From JAUIIK01 sp041390865 (lineage in GTDB: Bacteria > Chloroflexota > Chloroflexia > Thermomicrobiales > CFX8): a stretch of 64,000 nt of DNA. The DNA lies in the NCBI GenBank assembly GCA_041390865.1, contig JAWKPC010000005.1:1-64000 (forward strand), in the 5' to 3' direction. The notes under the pieces are model-generated. The model did no database searches, was not told where the DNA came from, and saw nothing but the letters and a program-made list of their open reading frames with translations. Positions 22,601 to 32,300 of the stretch are shown in pieces (position 1 is the stretch's first letter; each line of letters begins with the position of its first letter). The position numbers were made by a program, and so were the translations under genes.

Positions 22601-22667
22601 GCCGGAGATCCGCGACGTGAAGACAGCATTCCTCCAGGAATCGCTCGTGAGCCTCGGGGATTCCTAG
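19644..22667 (+). CDS. GAF/PAS/GAF sensor with GGDEF and HD-GYP domains
   Basis: 1,007 residues. In order: a receiver-like domain (about 20-140) with a degenerate aspartate region (IFLDDRMEGLES), a GAF domain (about 180-320), PAS (about 330-450), a second GAF (about 465-610), GGDEF (about 625-790) with intact YGGDEF, and HD-GYP (about 800-990) with HAARVARL, GYMHDIGM and HQYEHWDGTGLPG. It could both make and degrade cyclic di-GMP in response to a cytosolic signal. No RxxD inhibitory site precedes GGDEF (PPYSAARYGGDEF), and the last motif reads GLP instead of GYP. No transmembrane segment. The start at 19644 lacks a strong ribosome site. Confidence 0.9.
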   Translation: MADHPLPCLRHGDGKADDEESERIDVLEALIISTHAPYVDALRKALEMEGGLPTIVDRIDDAVIHLREQGARLIFLDDRMEGLESAIVIDKIRTAAGSPSLRVVAITTDPFRSKRDLSAAGFDDVLRVPVDLADIALLVRSVERSRQDAVEVLPLDESNDILRIRRLARDVAEARTIDELTRQGLLAAMEATGSERGAIWLRGDDRMLRCVASEGLPESYGAHGGGSFGYYNASDWQALAECPTFSQAPGRDRHDNSQIQAAEGAASVLTLALSTPTGVLGALLVFDPECEKASGEPSDIAIRTVETICAVTALALEQARLREDLVDSEATYRQLVEEMPLGVFVHDAHGNFLMSNSAIESICGFSEDDLALMSLYDLVVDGPDGRDGQILAEVLTEIVNQPADDSDSADMVGPITLRLARADGRHVEAEFYFRLLESNVREGESWIQAMARDVTNEMRAYRELDALRNIGESLTSTTDEYGAAREVLGHIRQRIGYLHASIWLLSPDERELICNAQAGIEFTDLLATPDEGFVGWALESGVSQHTTEPGDSSSSHPVHSLVTEIAVVPVIVSGRPAGVLQIQTGSDKRLNPADIGFLEAVSGQLSGHVERQSLRSQIERLSTQDGMTGLDNRLTFHERLASAIERANGKPVSLLHIDVDGFRHLNDVYGHVIGDGLLRQISETIKAHLIPPYSAARYGGDEFCVLLPGVDRDEVISVAESIRIGVATQLFSARDQLEHLTVSIGAATLPDDVNSLESLIAAASDATTMAKHAGGNQVYQSNSAFGELSMRHELLVDALRRKPQETLSLLVKAMDERLPERSGHAARVARLAMTLGEHLEISNEDLDELGVAGYMHDIGMFLIPDELLRKPLDYSISERERLAIVPTVAHRLLSQVNLPSSIALAVVHQYEHWDGTGLPGRLAKTSIPLASRIIAVADAIDAMQSPRAHRDPLSAEEILESLRQESGTHFDPDVVAAAELVFDEPTPEIRDVKTAFLQESLVSLGDS

Positions 22668-22692
22668 TCCCTGGCTTCCAACCCCGGTTCCG

Positions 22693-22709
22693 CCGGAGAG
22701 CTGCTCCGG
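22693..22709 (+). terminator. Weak hairpin between convergent genes
   Basis: A 6-bp GC-rich stem (CCGGAG/CTCCGG) with a 5-nt loop, followed by TTTATC. It lies 25 nt past the GGDEF/HD-GYP stop and just before the stop of the convergent M28 gene. Possible terminator, weak T tract. Confidence 0.35.
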
Positions 22710-22710
22710 T

Positions 22711-24464
22711 TTATCCCAGTTTCTCCAGCACTTCGATCGCCTGGTTCAGCGTGTCCTGAATCCGGTTGCGTTGCCGGATCAGGCTGGTCCAGAGGAACCG
22801 GAAGTCATCGCTCCCGGGATCCATCGTCGCCAGCAGCCGCATCGGCGCCAATCCGGGCAGGACGGGCAACTGCAATGCGGGATCGAATTCATACGGGCCG
22901 TCGATCGTAAACAGCGCCGAATTCACGATGCGTGTGACTTTCAGCAAGGCGCGGTTATGCGTCTCGATGTCCGTGACCCCGGCGGATGCAACGCGTTCGG
23001 CGGCGGATCGGTAGCGCTCCGCATCCTGAATCGCGACCGACAGATCCAGATGCTGCCCGGCAACCGCCTGGAGCTCCGTGAGCTGATTGATGAAATCCTC
23101 CGCCGACGGCACGAAATTGTAGGGGTGTACTTCCGGCGTGCACATCCGGGCGACGATCGTCGCGTAGATTCTGCAGTCATCCGCCAGGATATCGGGATCC
23201 GCCTTGTCGAGCGTATCTTCCGGCGAGTGCCACCAGTAGGCGCCGCCGCAACCGCCGACAGCCTTCCGGTCCGGATGATCGACCGGCAGCATCCGGAAAG
23301 CCCCGAGGCTTGGCAGCCCGACCCCGAGGAAAGACTGGTCTCCTGCTTTCAGGGGTCGGCGGATGTTCGGCTCCTGACCGGAGAGTTCTTCGACCACGGC
23401 GCCGGTGATGTGCTCGATCTCGCCCATGTTGTAGCGGCAGTCCCAGATCTCCGTCTCGCGCACTCCGGGCGAGTCGATATTCAGATAGCCGAGGCAGTTC
23501 CGGCGCAGCTCCATGAAATGGGTATCGACATACCAGGTTGAGCCGGAATAGCGTCCGGTCGAGTGACCTGGCCACCAGCAGAATCGAACGCCATAGCGAA
23601 GCCCGCCGCGATGCTTCTGGAGGGTTCGGGCCAGCTCCATGAGCGCCGCATCGCCGGTCGCGTTGTCGGTGACACCCTCGAACCAGGAGTCGATGTGCGC
23701 GCCCACCAGAAGGAAGCGGTCACTCGCGTCATCAGCGCTGGGATGGACGTTGGCAACGGTCAACGGCACGTTGCGCCAGCGAGTGTCGACGTTCGACTCC
23801 ATCCGGACGGTCACCGTCCCATCTGCGCAAAGGCCGGCGAGGCGCTCCCCATCCGCGTTGTTCACACCCAGTGCCGGAATGCCCGGCATGTGCCTGGCGG
23901 ATTCCGGCGTCGGCGTCCCCAGACGCTTGTGGCAATCATCTCATGAACGACCGATTCATCCGACGGCCAGATGTGAATGTGCCCGAGCGCCCCGCGCTCC
24001 TCGGCGCGCCGGATACCGTCAGGACCACCATCCATCGTCAGGACGATCTTCCCCCGGACATCAAGACCGCTGTAGTCGCCCTGGACGGCCCGATGGCTGA
24101 AGATCATCGCGCCCTGCTCCGGTTGCTCGAACGGCACGTGGACGAGTTCCGCCGTCGTGCCGCCCTCCGGAGTCTGAGCGCCGAATGAACGGGTCCGGAC
24201 GTGGAATCGGTCGCTTGCCTCCCCCGAGCTATCCAGCAGTTCCAGCGTCCCCGGACCGGGGAGGGAGATCAACGATTCGAACGACAGAATCTCGCACTCG
24301 ACACCGTACGCGTCCATCTGGCTCTTGATGTAGCGAGCCGCTTCCCACTCGTCTTCGGTGCCTGAATCCCGAAACAATTCGCTGAATCGGCCCAGATGTT
24401 CCGCCAACGGCTCCGGCGACACCGATTCCCTGAGACCCGCCTCGAATGCGTTGCCGTCTTCCAC
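22711..24464 (-). pseudogene. M28-family metallopeptidase, one frameshift
   Basis: About 585 residues. The N-terminal part contains a protease-associated-type insert; the C-terminal part has the zinc aminopeptidase core: GAHIDSW, TDNATGDAALMELARTL, FCWWPGHSTGRYSGSTWYVD and HSPEDTLDKAD. One G appears lost in the run at 23917-23920: before it the frame reads IATSVWG, after it TPTPESARHMPGIPALGV. The start is GTG at 24464, with GGGAG 5 nt upstream. No signal peptide is seen, so probably an intracellular peptidase or amidase. It follows Tag by 28 nt. Confidence 0.87.
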
Positions 24465-24492
24465 TACGTCTCCCTTCCCTTGTCGGAGATTC

Positions 24493-25083
24493 TTACTCAA
24501 CTTCCTGTACTTCGTGCCACCGGAAACAACTGGTGAGATGGTCGTTGACGAGCCCGGCCGCCTGCATGAACGCATAGCAGATCGTTGGCCCGACGAACTT
24601 GAACCCGTGTTTCTTGAGATCCTTGCTCATCGCTTCGGAAATCGGCGACGATGGCGGAACGTCTTCCATTGATGTCCAGCTATTCAGGATCGGCTCGCCG
24701 TCGACGAAGGACCAGATGTAGTCGGAGAATGAGACTCCGGTGGCCTCGAGTTCAAGATATGCTCGCGCATTTCCGACCACGGACCGGATCTTCGCCCTGT
24801 TGCGGACGATGCGCTCGTCCTCGCGAAGACGTTCGATCGTGTCGTCATCGTAGCCAGCAAGAACGGTTGGATCGAACCCTTCGAAGGCCGCGCGATATCC
24901 TTCCCGCTTTCTCAGTATTGTGATCCAGCTCAGACCGGCCTGGGCGCCTTCGAGACAGAGAAACTCGAACAGCAGCTGACTGTCCCGAATCGGTACTCCC
25001 CACTCTTCATCGTGGTACTGCTGGTAGAGAAGATCATCGCCGGCCCAGGAGCAACGGACGATGGAACCACCCGTGTCGTTCAC
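24493..25083 (-). CDS. tag: DNA-3-methyladenine glycosylase I
   Basis: 196 residues, the normal length. Removes 3-methyladenine from alkylated DNA, the first step of base excision repair. The structural zinc ligands of the family are present: Cys11 (RCSWAG), His24 (YHDEEWGVP), and the C-terminal His and Cys in NDHLTSCFRW. The start is GTG at 25083, 9 nt after the AroM stop, without an obvious ribosome site, suggesting coupling to AroM. AroM, Tag and the M28 peptidase form a minus-strand run. Confidence 0.95.
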   Translation of the reverse strand: MNDTGGSIVRCSWAGDDLLYQQYHDEEWGVPIRDSQLLFEFLCLEGAQAGLSWITILRKREGYRAAFEGFDPTVLAGYDDDTIERLREDERIVRNRAKIRSVVGNARAYLELEATGVSFSDYIWSFVDGEPILNSWTSMEDVPPSSPISEAMSKDLKKHGFKFVGPTICYAFMQAAGLVNDHLTSCFRWHEVQEVE

Positions 25084-25092
25084 CGACGCTGG

Positions 25093-25815
25093 CTAGTCGG
25101 CGACGAGCGAATCGGCGGTAACCTGTGCCGGCAGCAGCTCGGCGACCACCCGCGCAAGCAGCGACTGGGCAAGGATCACCGGCCTGCCGGTGACGTCCGC
25201 AACCACCGACCTCATCTGCTCGTCCATTCCAACACAGGTCATCCAGATGAGATCGCAACGTTCATCCCGCAGATACTCGGCTGCATCGTTCGCCAGACGA
25301 AGCCTGCCTGGCCCTGCGTAAGGCGAAGCCGAGGTCACAGCGCTCTCGATGCCCAACGCCTCGTAGCGTTGCTGCTCGCGTTCGACCTGCCCGGCGTCCG
25401 GCTTGATGACGCCGAGCTTCCGGCCTGCCGCGAGTGCAGACACGACGGCCGGAAAGAGTTTCCCCGGATTAACGATCAGCCGGGAAGCATTCAAATCGGA
25501 CCAGTCCGCCCCGCACAGAATTACCAGTATGTCGGCGTTGTCTCGTTCGATTGCCAGGTCAACCTTCTCCTGCATCTTCGGCAAGATCAGTTCATGCGAC
25601 AACAACACCGACGAGTCGTCGCGGAGCCGCGTGACAATCCCGACTTCGCCTTCCCTTGCCGAGTATGCTGCGATTTCGGCATGGGACAGGTCATCGAGCG
25701 CGCCGTATTCCACAACGGTCGTAGAATTTGGAAGTGCCTGGCGAAGGGCCGGCACGACGTCGTTTCTCGGCGTCTGTCCAATAGTGATGGTCGCGACGGT
25801 CGGCTGGCTGGACAT
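25093..25815 (-). CDS. AroM family protein
   Basis: 240 residues matching the AroM family: the N-terminal TITIGQTPRNDVVP signature and an overall pattern related to Asp/Glu racemase-like folds (CGADWSDLN, WMTCVGMDEQ). Biochemical function is not established; in E. coli aroM belongs to the TyrR regulon. Start ATG at 25815 with GAGGAG about 10 nt upstream. First gene of the AroM/Tag/M28 run. The neighbours give no clear pathway. Confidence 0.85.
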   Translation of the reverse strand: MSSQPTVATITIGQTPRNDVVPALRQALPNSTTVVEYGALDDLSHAEIAAYSAREGEVGIVTRLRDDSSVLLSHELILPKMQEKVDLAIERDNADILVILCGADWSDLNASRLIVNPGKLFPAVVSALAAGRKLGVIKPDAGQVEREQQRYEALGIESAVTSASPYAGPGRLRLANDAAEYLRDERCDLIWMTCVGMDEQMRSVVADVTGRPVILAQSLLARVVAELLPAQVTADSLVAD

Positions 25816-25983
25816 GAGCGGCTACTCCTCGATACGTCCGATAGGATCAGACATGATCATAGTCGATAGCTGTCTCGTGAAACCCGTCAATGTATCGGCG
25901 TTCGTGCCCCAAGCCTGCAAACTGCACTAGCACCGCAGCGCATTCACAGTTATGCTTCGTACGACGAAAGGAGATTGTGAAAT

Positions 25984-26457
25984 ATGACACGAAACAGTCT
26001 CTTCAAGCTGTTTTCCATCGCCGCGGTCCTCATGCTGCTCGTCGCAGCATGTGGAGATGACGACGATGACAGCGCCGAGCCGACGAACACTTCGCCGTCC
26101 GCGGGCGGGGCTCCGACGGAGACACGGGAAGCGACGAGCGGCGAAGAGAACGGCGGCGGAGGCGGTGACGACCTCGTCGCGATGGGGGAGAGCCTCTACA
26201 GTGAACAGGGCTGTAATGCCTGTCACTCGGTAGATGGATCTGCGGGCGTTGGTCCGACCTGGCAGGGTCTTCTCGGCCACGAGGTAACGCTCGAAAGTGG
26301 TGAGACGGTTACCGCGGACGAGGCCTATATCACGGAGTCGATCAAGGAACCGAACGCAAAGGTAGTTGAAGGCTTCCAGCCGATCATGCCTGCTTTCGCC
26401 AACCTGACCGACGAACAGATAAACGCTATCATCGCGTATATCGGGTCACTGTCCTAA
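25984..26457 (+). CDS. Lipoprotein monoheme cytochrome c
   Basis: 157 residues. The signal ends in the lipobox LVAAC, so Cys23 is lipidated; an Asp run (CGDDDDD) and a Gly/Glu/Thr-rich tether to about residue 63 hold a class I cytochrome c. The heme site is C77-x-x-C80-H81, the Met ligand is in PIMPAF, and the fold matches the cytochrome c found at the C-terminus of subunit II of heme-copper oxidases (GVGPTWQGLLG, DEAYITESIKEP). It probably carries electrons on the outer face of the membrane. ATG at 25984 has AAAGGAG 8-9 nt upstream; a strong terminator follows. Confidence 0.92.
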   Translation: MTRNSLFKLFSIAAVLMLLVAACGDDDDDSAEPTNTSPSAGGAPTETREATSGEENGGGGGDDLVAMGESLYSEQGCNACHSVDGSAGVGPTWQGLLGHEVTLESGETVTADEAYITESIKEPNAKVVEGFQPIMPAFANLTDEQINAIIAYIGSLS

Positions 26458-26472
26458 GTTATCTGCATCCAA

Positions 26473-26506
26473 ACAGAACCCCGGCGGTAGAACGCCGGGG
26501 TTCTGT
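26473..26506 (+). terminator. Intrinsic terminator of the cytochrome c gene
   Basis: A perfect 14-bp stem (ACAGAACCCCGGCG paired with CGCCGGGGTTCTGT) with a 6-nt loop, 16 nt past the cytochrome stop. The T tract is short (CATTTCC), but stem stability is very high. Confidence 0.75.
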
Positions 26507-26571
26507 CATTTCCGCGAATATCGCGGTTGCCGTTGACACTACAATCAAAGCAACACGATAGGAGGGCTGAG

Positions 26572-26877
26572 TTGATCGCCGCACTGATTACGTTCGATGT
26601 CGAGACCCCGTTGAGCCTTGAAGAAGCGACAGAGAAGTTCGAGTCGACAGCACCGAACTACCGTGGACTGGCCCATCTCATCTCGAAGTCATACATCCGC
26701 AGCCAGGACGGCGGCACAGTCGGCGGGTTCTACGTCTGGGACTCCCGGGAAGCGGCCGAAGAGATGTACGCCGGCGAGTGGGAGGACAAGGTAACAGGTG
26801 TCTACGGCGTCAAGCCGACGCTCCAGTACTTCGACGTTCCGGTGCTGATCCAGAATGACCCGTCAGCAGGCCAGTAG
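26572..26877 (+). CDS. YdhR-like antibiotic-biosynthesis-monooxygenase-fold protein
   Basis: About 101 residues starting at TTG 26572, six nt after a perfect AGGAGG. The sequence IAALITFDV, GLAHLISKSYIRS, GGTVGGFYVWDSREAAEEMYA and a C-terminal beta strand match the YdhR/dimeric alpha-beta barrel group of small putative monooxygenases. Likely a dimeric cytoplasmic protein; substrate unknown. Bracketed by two terminators, so it forms its own transcription unit. A TTGACA at 26533-26538 may be its -35 box, but the -10 is weak. Confidence 0.8.
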   Translation: MIAALITFDVETPLSLEEATEKFESTAPNYRGLAHLISKSYIRSQDGGTVGGFYVWDSREAAEEMYAGEWEDKVTGVYGVKPTLQYFDVPVLIQNDPSAGQ

Positions 26878-26901
26878 CGTCATCTTTCTTGCAACGAAAG
26901 C

Positions 26902-26938
26902 AGCGAGCCCCCGCCGGACGGTCCGACGGGGGCTCGCT
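26902..26938 (+). terminator. Intrinsic terminator after the YdhR-like gene
   Basis: An 18-bp stem with a single mismatch (AGCGAGCCCCCG-C-CGGAC against GTCCG-A-CGGGGGCTCGCT), beginning 25 nt past the stop and followed by CTTCATC. The symmetrical structure probably also ends minus-strand transcripts from the decayed gene at 26975. Confidence 0.7.
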
Positions 26939-26974
26939 CTTCATCAACTCCACTATCGCGTGCGAAAACGGTTG

Positions 26975-27571
26975 CTAGTTCCCGCCGCGATTGCTCACCA
27001 CGTAGCTCACGCAATCGCCCTGGTTCTTGAAGACCGGGCTGTTGAAGTCCTGCCAGCCGCCGTCTTTGCAATCGTCCTGGCCTCTGGGACTTCGAAGGGG
27101 TTCGAAGTCGTATGGCGACTGGAGTCGCCGTTCGTTCCGAACGCCAATGCAATGCTGGCGCCGCTAAACTCACCAGCCCACCCGGATCCAATGTTGAATC
27201 CCAGGCTCCCGAATTCAGGATCCACCGGCATCGGGATTGTTCTGAAGAATGGTGTCCCATGTGACAAACAATTCGAACGCGCACAGCCCCCTGGGAGCGG
27301 TCGCGTTGACCACCAGATGCCGCATTCCCACATCGTACGCATCCCATTCCCAAGCATGTATCCTCCAGCAGCGACTGCTGATAGGTGTTGTACATAGGCT
27401 CATAGACGAGGATAGCGTAGCCCCGTCCACAGCGGACCCGTTGTAGTCAATCACCACATTGAGAGAGATTCGCTGAGCCTGGATTGTTCGTGGAGTTGCT
27501 ATCTCGATAATCCGAGAATGAGAACTCATCCACATCAGCAAGTTGCGTCCTACGTGAGGATTCAGCGTCAT
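26975..27571 (-). pseudogene. Decayed secreted protein, Cys-containing C-terminal motif
   Basis: No single frame is open through the region, but pieces in different frames read like one protein: YAILVYEPMYNTYQQSLLED, YDVGMRHLVVNATAPRG, FELFVTWDTILQNNPDAGGS, SLGFNIGSGWAGEFSG, and a C-terminal CKDGGWQDFNSPVFKNQGDC followed by a stop at 26975. The last motif resembles a short Cys-containing tail common at the ends of secreted actinobacterial and chloroflexal proteins. At least four frame changes are needed. The N-terminus is not recognisable; the limit given is only the extent of recognisable sequence. Confidence 0.55.
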
Positions 27572-27884
27572 CAGTTGAGCCTTGGCTCACAAGCACCTGC
27601 GATAGAAGAATCGGAGGCCATCTCCAAGCTTACCGACTCCTAACGGAACAGCAATCGTCCGCAGACGAACTCGCTGTCACCACCCGAACGAGTATCAGGG
27701 TAAACCATGTCGCCTGAGGTCATTTTCCGTGACTTTCAGCGTTACTGTGGCTGCCGTCTGCTCATCAGCTGCGTCAGTACTGCGGCCACAGAAGCCAGCC
27801 CGGCTACGATTCTTCGAATTGCATTTCAACTCTTCCCAGTTTGCAGATTCTCTGCGTTGGTCGAATATAGTGAAGCACGTCCAA
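27572..27884. other. Region without an intact gene between two decayed genes
   Basis: Minus-strand fragments such as TDAADEQTAATVTLKVTEND look like coding remnants, possibly the N-terminal side of the decayed gene at 26975, but no start or frame can be defended. No RNA gene or repeat is seen. Confidence 0.4.
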
Positions 27885-29014
27885 CTACTGACTCGGCTGG
27901 ACCTTGTCATTGGTTCCGTCATCGTACAGACGTGGATAGTCGAAACCCGGGAGATTCGGGTTCCGAATCACCTTGTTGTTGTCAACCGACGGTACAAATC
28001 CACTGTTAGCATCATCGTACGATCCAACATAGATGCCTATCTCTCCATCCGTCGATGTTCAACGAGTTGTTGTTGACCTTGTTGTTGTTAGCGATCAGTC
28101 ACACCGGCTATATCCAGCGAAGTCAACCTCGCCTGGACCGAATGCCAGTTCTGCACACCGCCCCATCAACATCGGTTCTTCTGGACTTTGTTGTTCGTGG
28201 CTGAGGTCGCAAACCAGCACCAGGATTCGACGGCAATACCAGACTGGCTACCCTCATCGATAACGTTGTCCTGAACAATGACACCACTGACTCGAAGATC
28301 AGAATCCCGCTCGATGTCCAGTTTGCACCGGTGTACCAACTTCCAGATACATCATTGTCGCGGACCTGTCCGGAGGCACCATAGCCAATCTGAATACCGT
28401 TCTGGGCGATGTTTCACTCGGCCTGAGCCTGATGAATCGTTTCGGTCACTCGAACCCAGACGTCACCATTCGCGAGGATACCAGTCTTCTGATAGTCGTT
28501 AATAACGTTATCTCGAATATGTACGCTCATCGTTCGGACTGTGCCATCGAACGAGGGTTGCGCACTGCCATGGCATTGCCTTCCTGACAACCGCTAAATC
28601 CCTGATTGATGTTCTCCGACAAAGCTGTCGGCGATGGATCCCGAAGCGCCGGATAGCAGGATGCCGCGCAATCGGTCGTCGGACGGCGTTGCTCCGTCAC
28701 AGACATTCGCAAGCCCCCCAGTGGTTATGTGAATATTCTCACATGTGCCTCGGAGCTCAGCATTCTGCACAACCGCACCGCGAAAGTGATCGCCCGCCGT
28801 CAACGGCAGTGATGGTGTACCCGTTGCTGAGCGTGTAGCCGTCCGGTATCAGAATCAAGTCGTCCGTCGTGCAGTCGCCTTGAGCCCAAGCTCGATTCTG
28901 CATCGGCGAACACGCAGTCCGTCGCTGCAACACCAACGCGGACGAAACGCTGATGCCTGCAAATACGCTCACCACGAGCGCGAGCGCGAGCAACGATCGC
29001 CAAAGACGTCGCAT
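27885..29014 (-). pseudogene. Decayed right-handed parallel beta-helix protein
   Basis: The minus strand starts with ATG 29014 and a clear signal peptide (SLLALALVVSVFAGISVSSA), then DDLILIPDGYTLSNGYTITA. Beta-helix rungs follow in changing frames: GAVVQNAELRG-TCENIHI, VHIRDNVINDYQKTGILANG, NIAQNGIQIGYGASGQVRDN, VIVQDNVIDEGSQSGIAVES, DNNKVIRNPNLPGFDYP, with a stop at 27885. At least five frame changes and an in-frame stop mean it is not functional as given. Intact members are secreted carbohydrate-binding or lyase-like proteins. The segment looks less GC-rich than its neighbours. Confidence 0.75.
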
Positions 29015-29286
29015 CTCATTCCCCTTCCTCCGGGCCAGCATGACCTTGGGTCTGATTCTCTCGATTTTCTCTATGTCCAATCATCCTACAAGGTCAATCT
29101 TCAGGATAAGCGTTATAAGCTGTCGTCAGCACACTAGCAGACGAATTAGTACTCGAATGCTTTAAGCAACCGGAAGCATCCTGAACTAACGCACCATTAT
29201 TGACTTATCTTTGCATAGTTATGACCACAGTGAAGGGCCAACTACACTCAAACTGCAATGATGCGGGGACACTGGGAGGTCAATGA

Positions 29287-29303
29287 AAACGCCCGAGCGG
29301 GCA
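29287..29303 (-). terminator. Terminator of the BNR-repeat gene
   Basis: GCCCG/CGGGC hairpin followed on the minus strand by GTTTTCATT, 35 nt past the reconstructed stop of the BNR gene. The rest of 29015-29286 is AT-rich, with no supported gene; it would hold the promoter of the decayed beta-helix gene. Confidence 0.5.
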
Positions 29304-29337
29304 GCCCGGGGCATCTCATTTCCAATGAAACCGAGAC

Positions 29338-32300
29338 CTAATCCGCTGCAGTCTCCTGGGCTTGGAGCTGGCCGGTTTCGCGTTAGCCGAGATGAACGGC
29401 ACGTTGTGGCGCTGGAGCAGATCGGTGAACTCACGTCGCCATCGACGGTCGGTTTCAACCGCTGGCGCAGGTAACGGCATCCTCCGACAGGCTGGGTTAT
29501 AGACTTCACGCGCCTGCTGGGTCGGAGATGATCGGATTCGTCGATCATCGCCGCCAGCGCGCCGAGCTTCTCACGCACCCCGCTGGCGCCCATCTTCGGC
29601 TTGCCGGTATCGACCAGCATCAGCTCGTTCTCGAGCTCACCGAGCTTCTCCTTCAGCGCGTCGGCCGAATTCTTGATCTCTTCGTTGCCGTCCGAGCGGG
29701 CCACCCACTGTTCGACCTGGTCGCGGACGCTGCGGAGGCCGTTGATCGTCTCGTTGACCTCGCTCAGCCGATCGCGAATCTGCGACTTCAGCTCGAACTG
29801 GGCCTGGAGATCGTCAACCTCCACCGGAACCCGGGGATCCTTCAAGAGACTGAAGGACTCCGCCAGCTCCGTATCCCCGACGGTGAGCTTCACCTGGTAG
29901 TCGCCGGGCGGGACCTTCGGCGTCGCGTTCATCATCATCATGTTGACCATGCGGTTCGCCGACTCGCTACCGGCCAGATCGGTCGGCTTCTGCGTCCGGA
30001 GGTCCCAGATCAGCAGATTGGCGCCCGATCGAACCGGCAGCTTGTTGCTGTCGTCATCCGCCTTCGAGGAGTAGGACCGCAACTCATTGCCATCCGAGTC
30101 CAGGATCGCCAGCTTGATCTCGTCGTCCGAGGCTTCGGGCAGCCACCAATGAATCTGGACGCCTTCCGGCGGATTCTCGCCTGCGTTGACGAACTGCTCG
30201 ACGAGGTTGCCGTACATGTCGCGCTTGAGCTGGGTCGTCACCGTCACCGGACCGGTCATCTTGTAGCTGAATCGCGTCGGATCCTCGGTGCGCATGAAGC
30301 CCTGGTTGATCCGCCAGCGGATCGTATCTTTCGGCTTGTAGAGGGCCGCGCCGTCGCCGGCGTCGGCCATCTGGCGCAGCGGCGTGACGTCGTCAAGCAC
30401 CCAGAACGAGCGGCCGTTCGTCGAAACGACCAGGTCATCGCCATGAACGACGAGGTCGTAGATCGGCGTGATCGGCATACTGCCCGGAAGTCCCTGGGTC
30501 TTGCCGGACTGGATCGATTCCCAGTTCGCACCGTCGTCATGCGACACGTAGATGCCGGTCTCGGTCCCACAGTAGAGCAGGCCCTGCTTGACCGGATCTT
30601 CCCGAATCGTCCGGGTGATGTCGTCCGAACGGATGCCGTTGTTGATCTCGGTCCAGCTCTGGCCGTAGTCTTCGGTCTTCAGGAGATACGGGCGGTTGTC
30701 GTCCAGCTGGTACCGGTTTGCCGCGACGTACGCCTTACCCTCCTGATGGGGCGACAGCTCGATGATCGAGATGCGGGCCCACTCGGGGAGCATGTCAGCC
30801 GGTGGGGTGATGTTCTCCCAGTTCTGACCGCCATCCTTCGAGACGTGGATCAGACCATCATCGGAACCGGCCCAGAGCACGCCCTCCTGATGCGGCGACT
30901 CCTGGAAAGCAAAGATCGTGCAGTAGATCTCCGCGCCGCTGTTGTCGCTGGTGATCGGCCCGCCCGACGACTGCTGCTTCTCGGGATCGTTCCGTGTCAG
31001 ATCGGGACTGACGTCCTCCCAGCTCGCGCCCTCGTCGGTTGAGACATGGACGACGTTCGAGCAGGCATAGAGCTTGTTCGGGTCGTGGGGCGAGATCTCG
31101 AGCGGGAAAGTCCACTGGAAGCGGTACTTGTGCTTCTCGGTCCCGGCGCCGAAGCCGTGGACCTCGGGCCAGACGGTGACGTTGCGCGACTGCCGCGTCA
31201 CCGGATTCCAGGCGCGCAGCCGTCCGTGTCCGAGACCGGTCCCGATTCCGCCGCCGAAGACCGTATGCGGCTCGGTCGGCTTGATTGCGATGTAGCCGGA
31301 TTCGCCGCCGCCCGGTTCGACGTAGTCTTTCCAGGAGATCGCCCCCTCGGTGCTGACGCTCGGGAGTCGCATCGCCCAGTTGTCCTGCTGCGAACCGTAG
31401 ACGTGATAGGGATCCGCGTTGTCGGTTGTCACATGATAGAACTGCGCCGTCGGCTGGTTCAGGATGGTCGACCAGGTGCGGCCACCGTTGTAGCTCACGC
31501 ACGCGCCGCCATCATTGCCCTCGACGATCCGGTCCGAGTCGTTCGGATCGATCCAGAGACCGTGATTATCGCCGTGCGGTGTCGGAATCGCCTCGTAGTG
31601 CGCTCCGCCGTCGCTGGACTTCCAGCACTGGAGGTTCAATACCCAGACCGAGTCGGCGTCGCTGGGATCGGCGAAGACGTGCATGTAGTACCAGGCCCGG
31701 CGCCGGAGCTCCGGGTTGTCGCTTACGCGCTTCCAGGTTTCGCCGCCATCATCGGTCCGCATCATCGCGCCGTCTTCGGCCTCGACGAGCGCCCAGACTC
31801 GATCCGTGTTCGCCGGCGAGATCGCGACACCGATCTTACCGATGACCCCTTCGAAACCGAGCCGGTCAGTAATGTCCTCCCAGGTGTCGCCGCCGTCGGT
31901 GGACTTCCAGAGGCCGCAATCCTCGCCGCCGCTGCTGGCGGCCCAGGGGTAGCGTTGGGCCTGCCAGACGGATGCATAGACGATGTTCGGGCTTTCCGGG
32001 TCCTGCGACAGATCGACTGCGCCGGCCCGGGGGCTCTTGTAGAGCGTCTTCGTCCAGGTCTTGCCGCCATCGGTCGTCTTGTAGACGCCCCGGTCCTCGT
32101 TCTCTCCCCAGGCATGGCCGAGCGCGGCGACCAGAACGGTATCGGGATCGTCCGGATGAACGACAATCTGGCCGATGTGCCGGGTTTCGCTCAGGCCCAT
32201 ATGCTCCCAGGTCTTGCCGCCATCGAGCGTCTTGTAGACGCCGTCACCGTGGGAGACGTTCGAACGGATAGTCGATTCACCGGTGCCGACGTAGAGGATG

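Noticed and set aside
25081..25815. AroM plus Tag as a dedicated DNA-damage operon
   Set aside because: Only adjacency supports it; AroM has no known link to alkylation and no LexA-like or other operator was seen.
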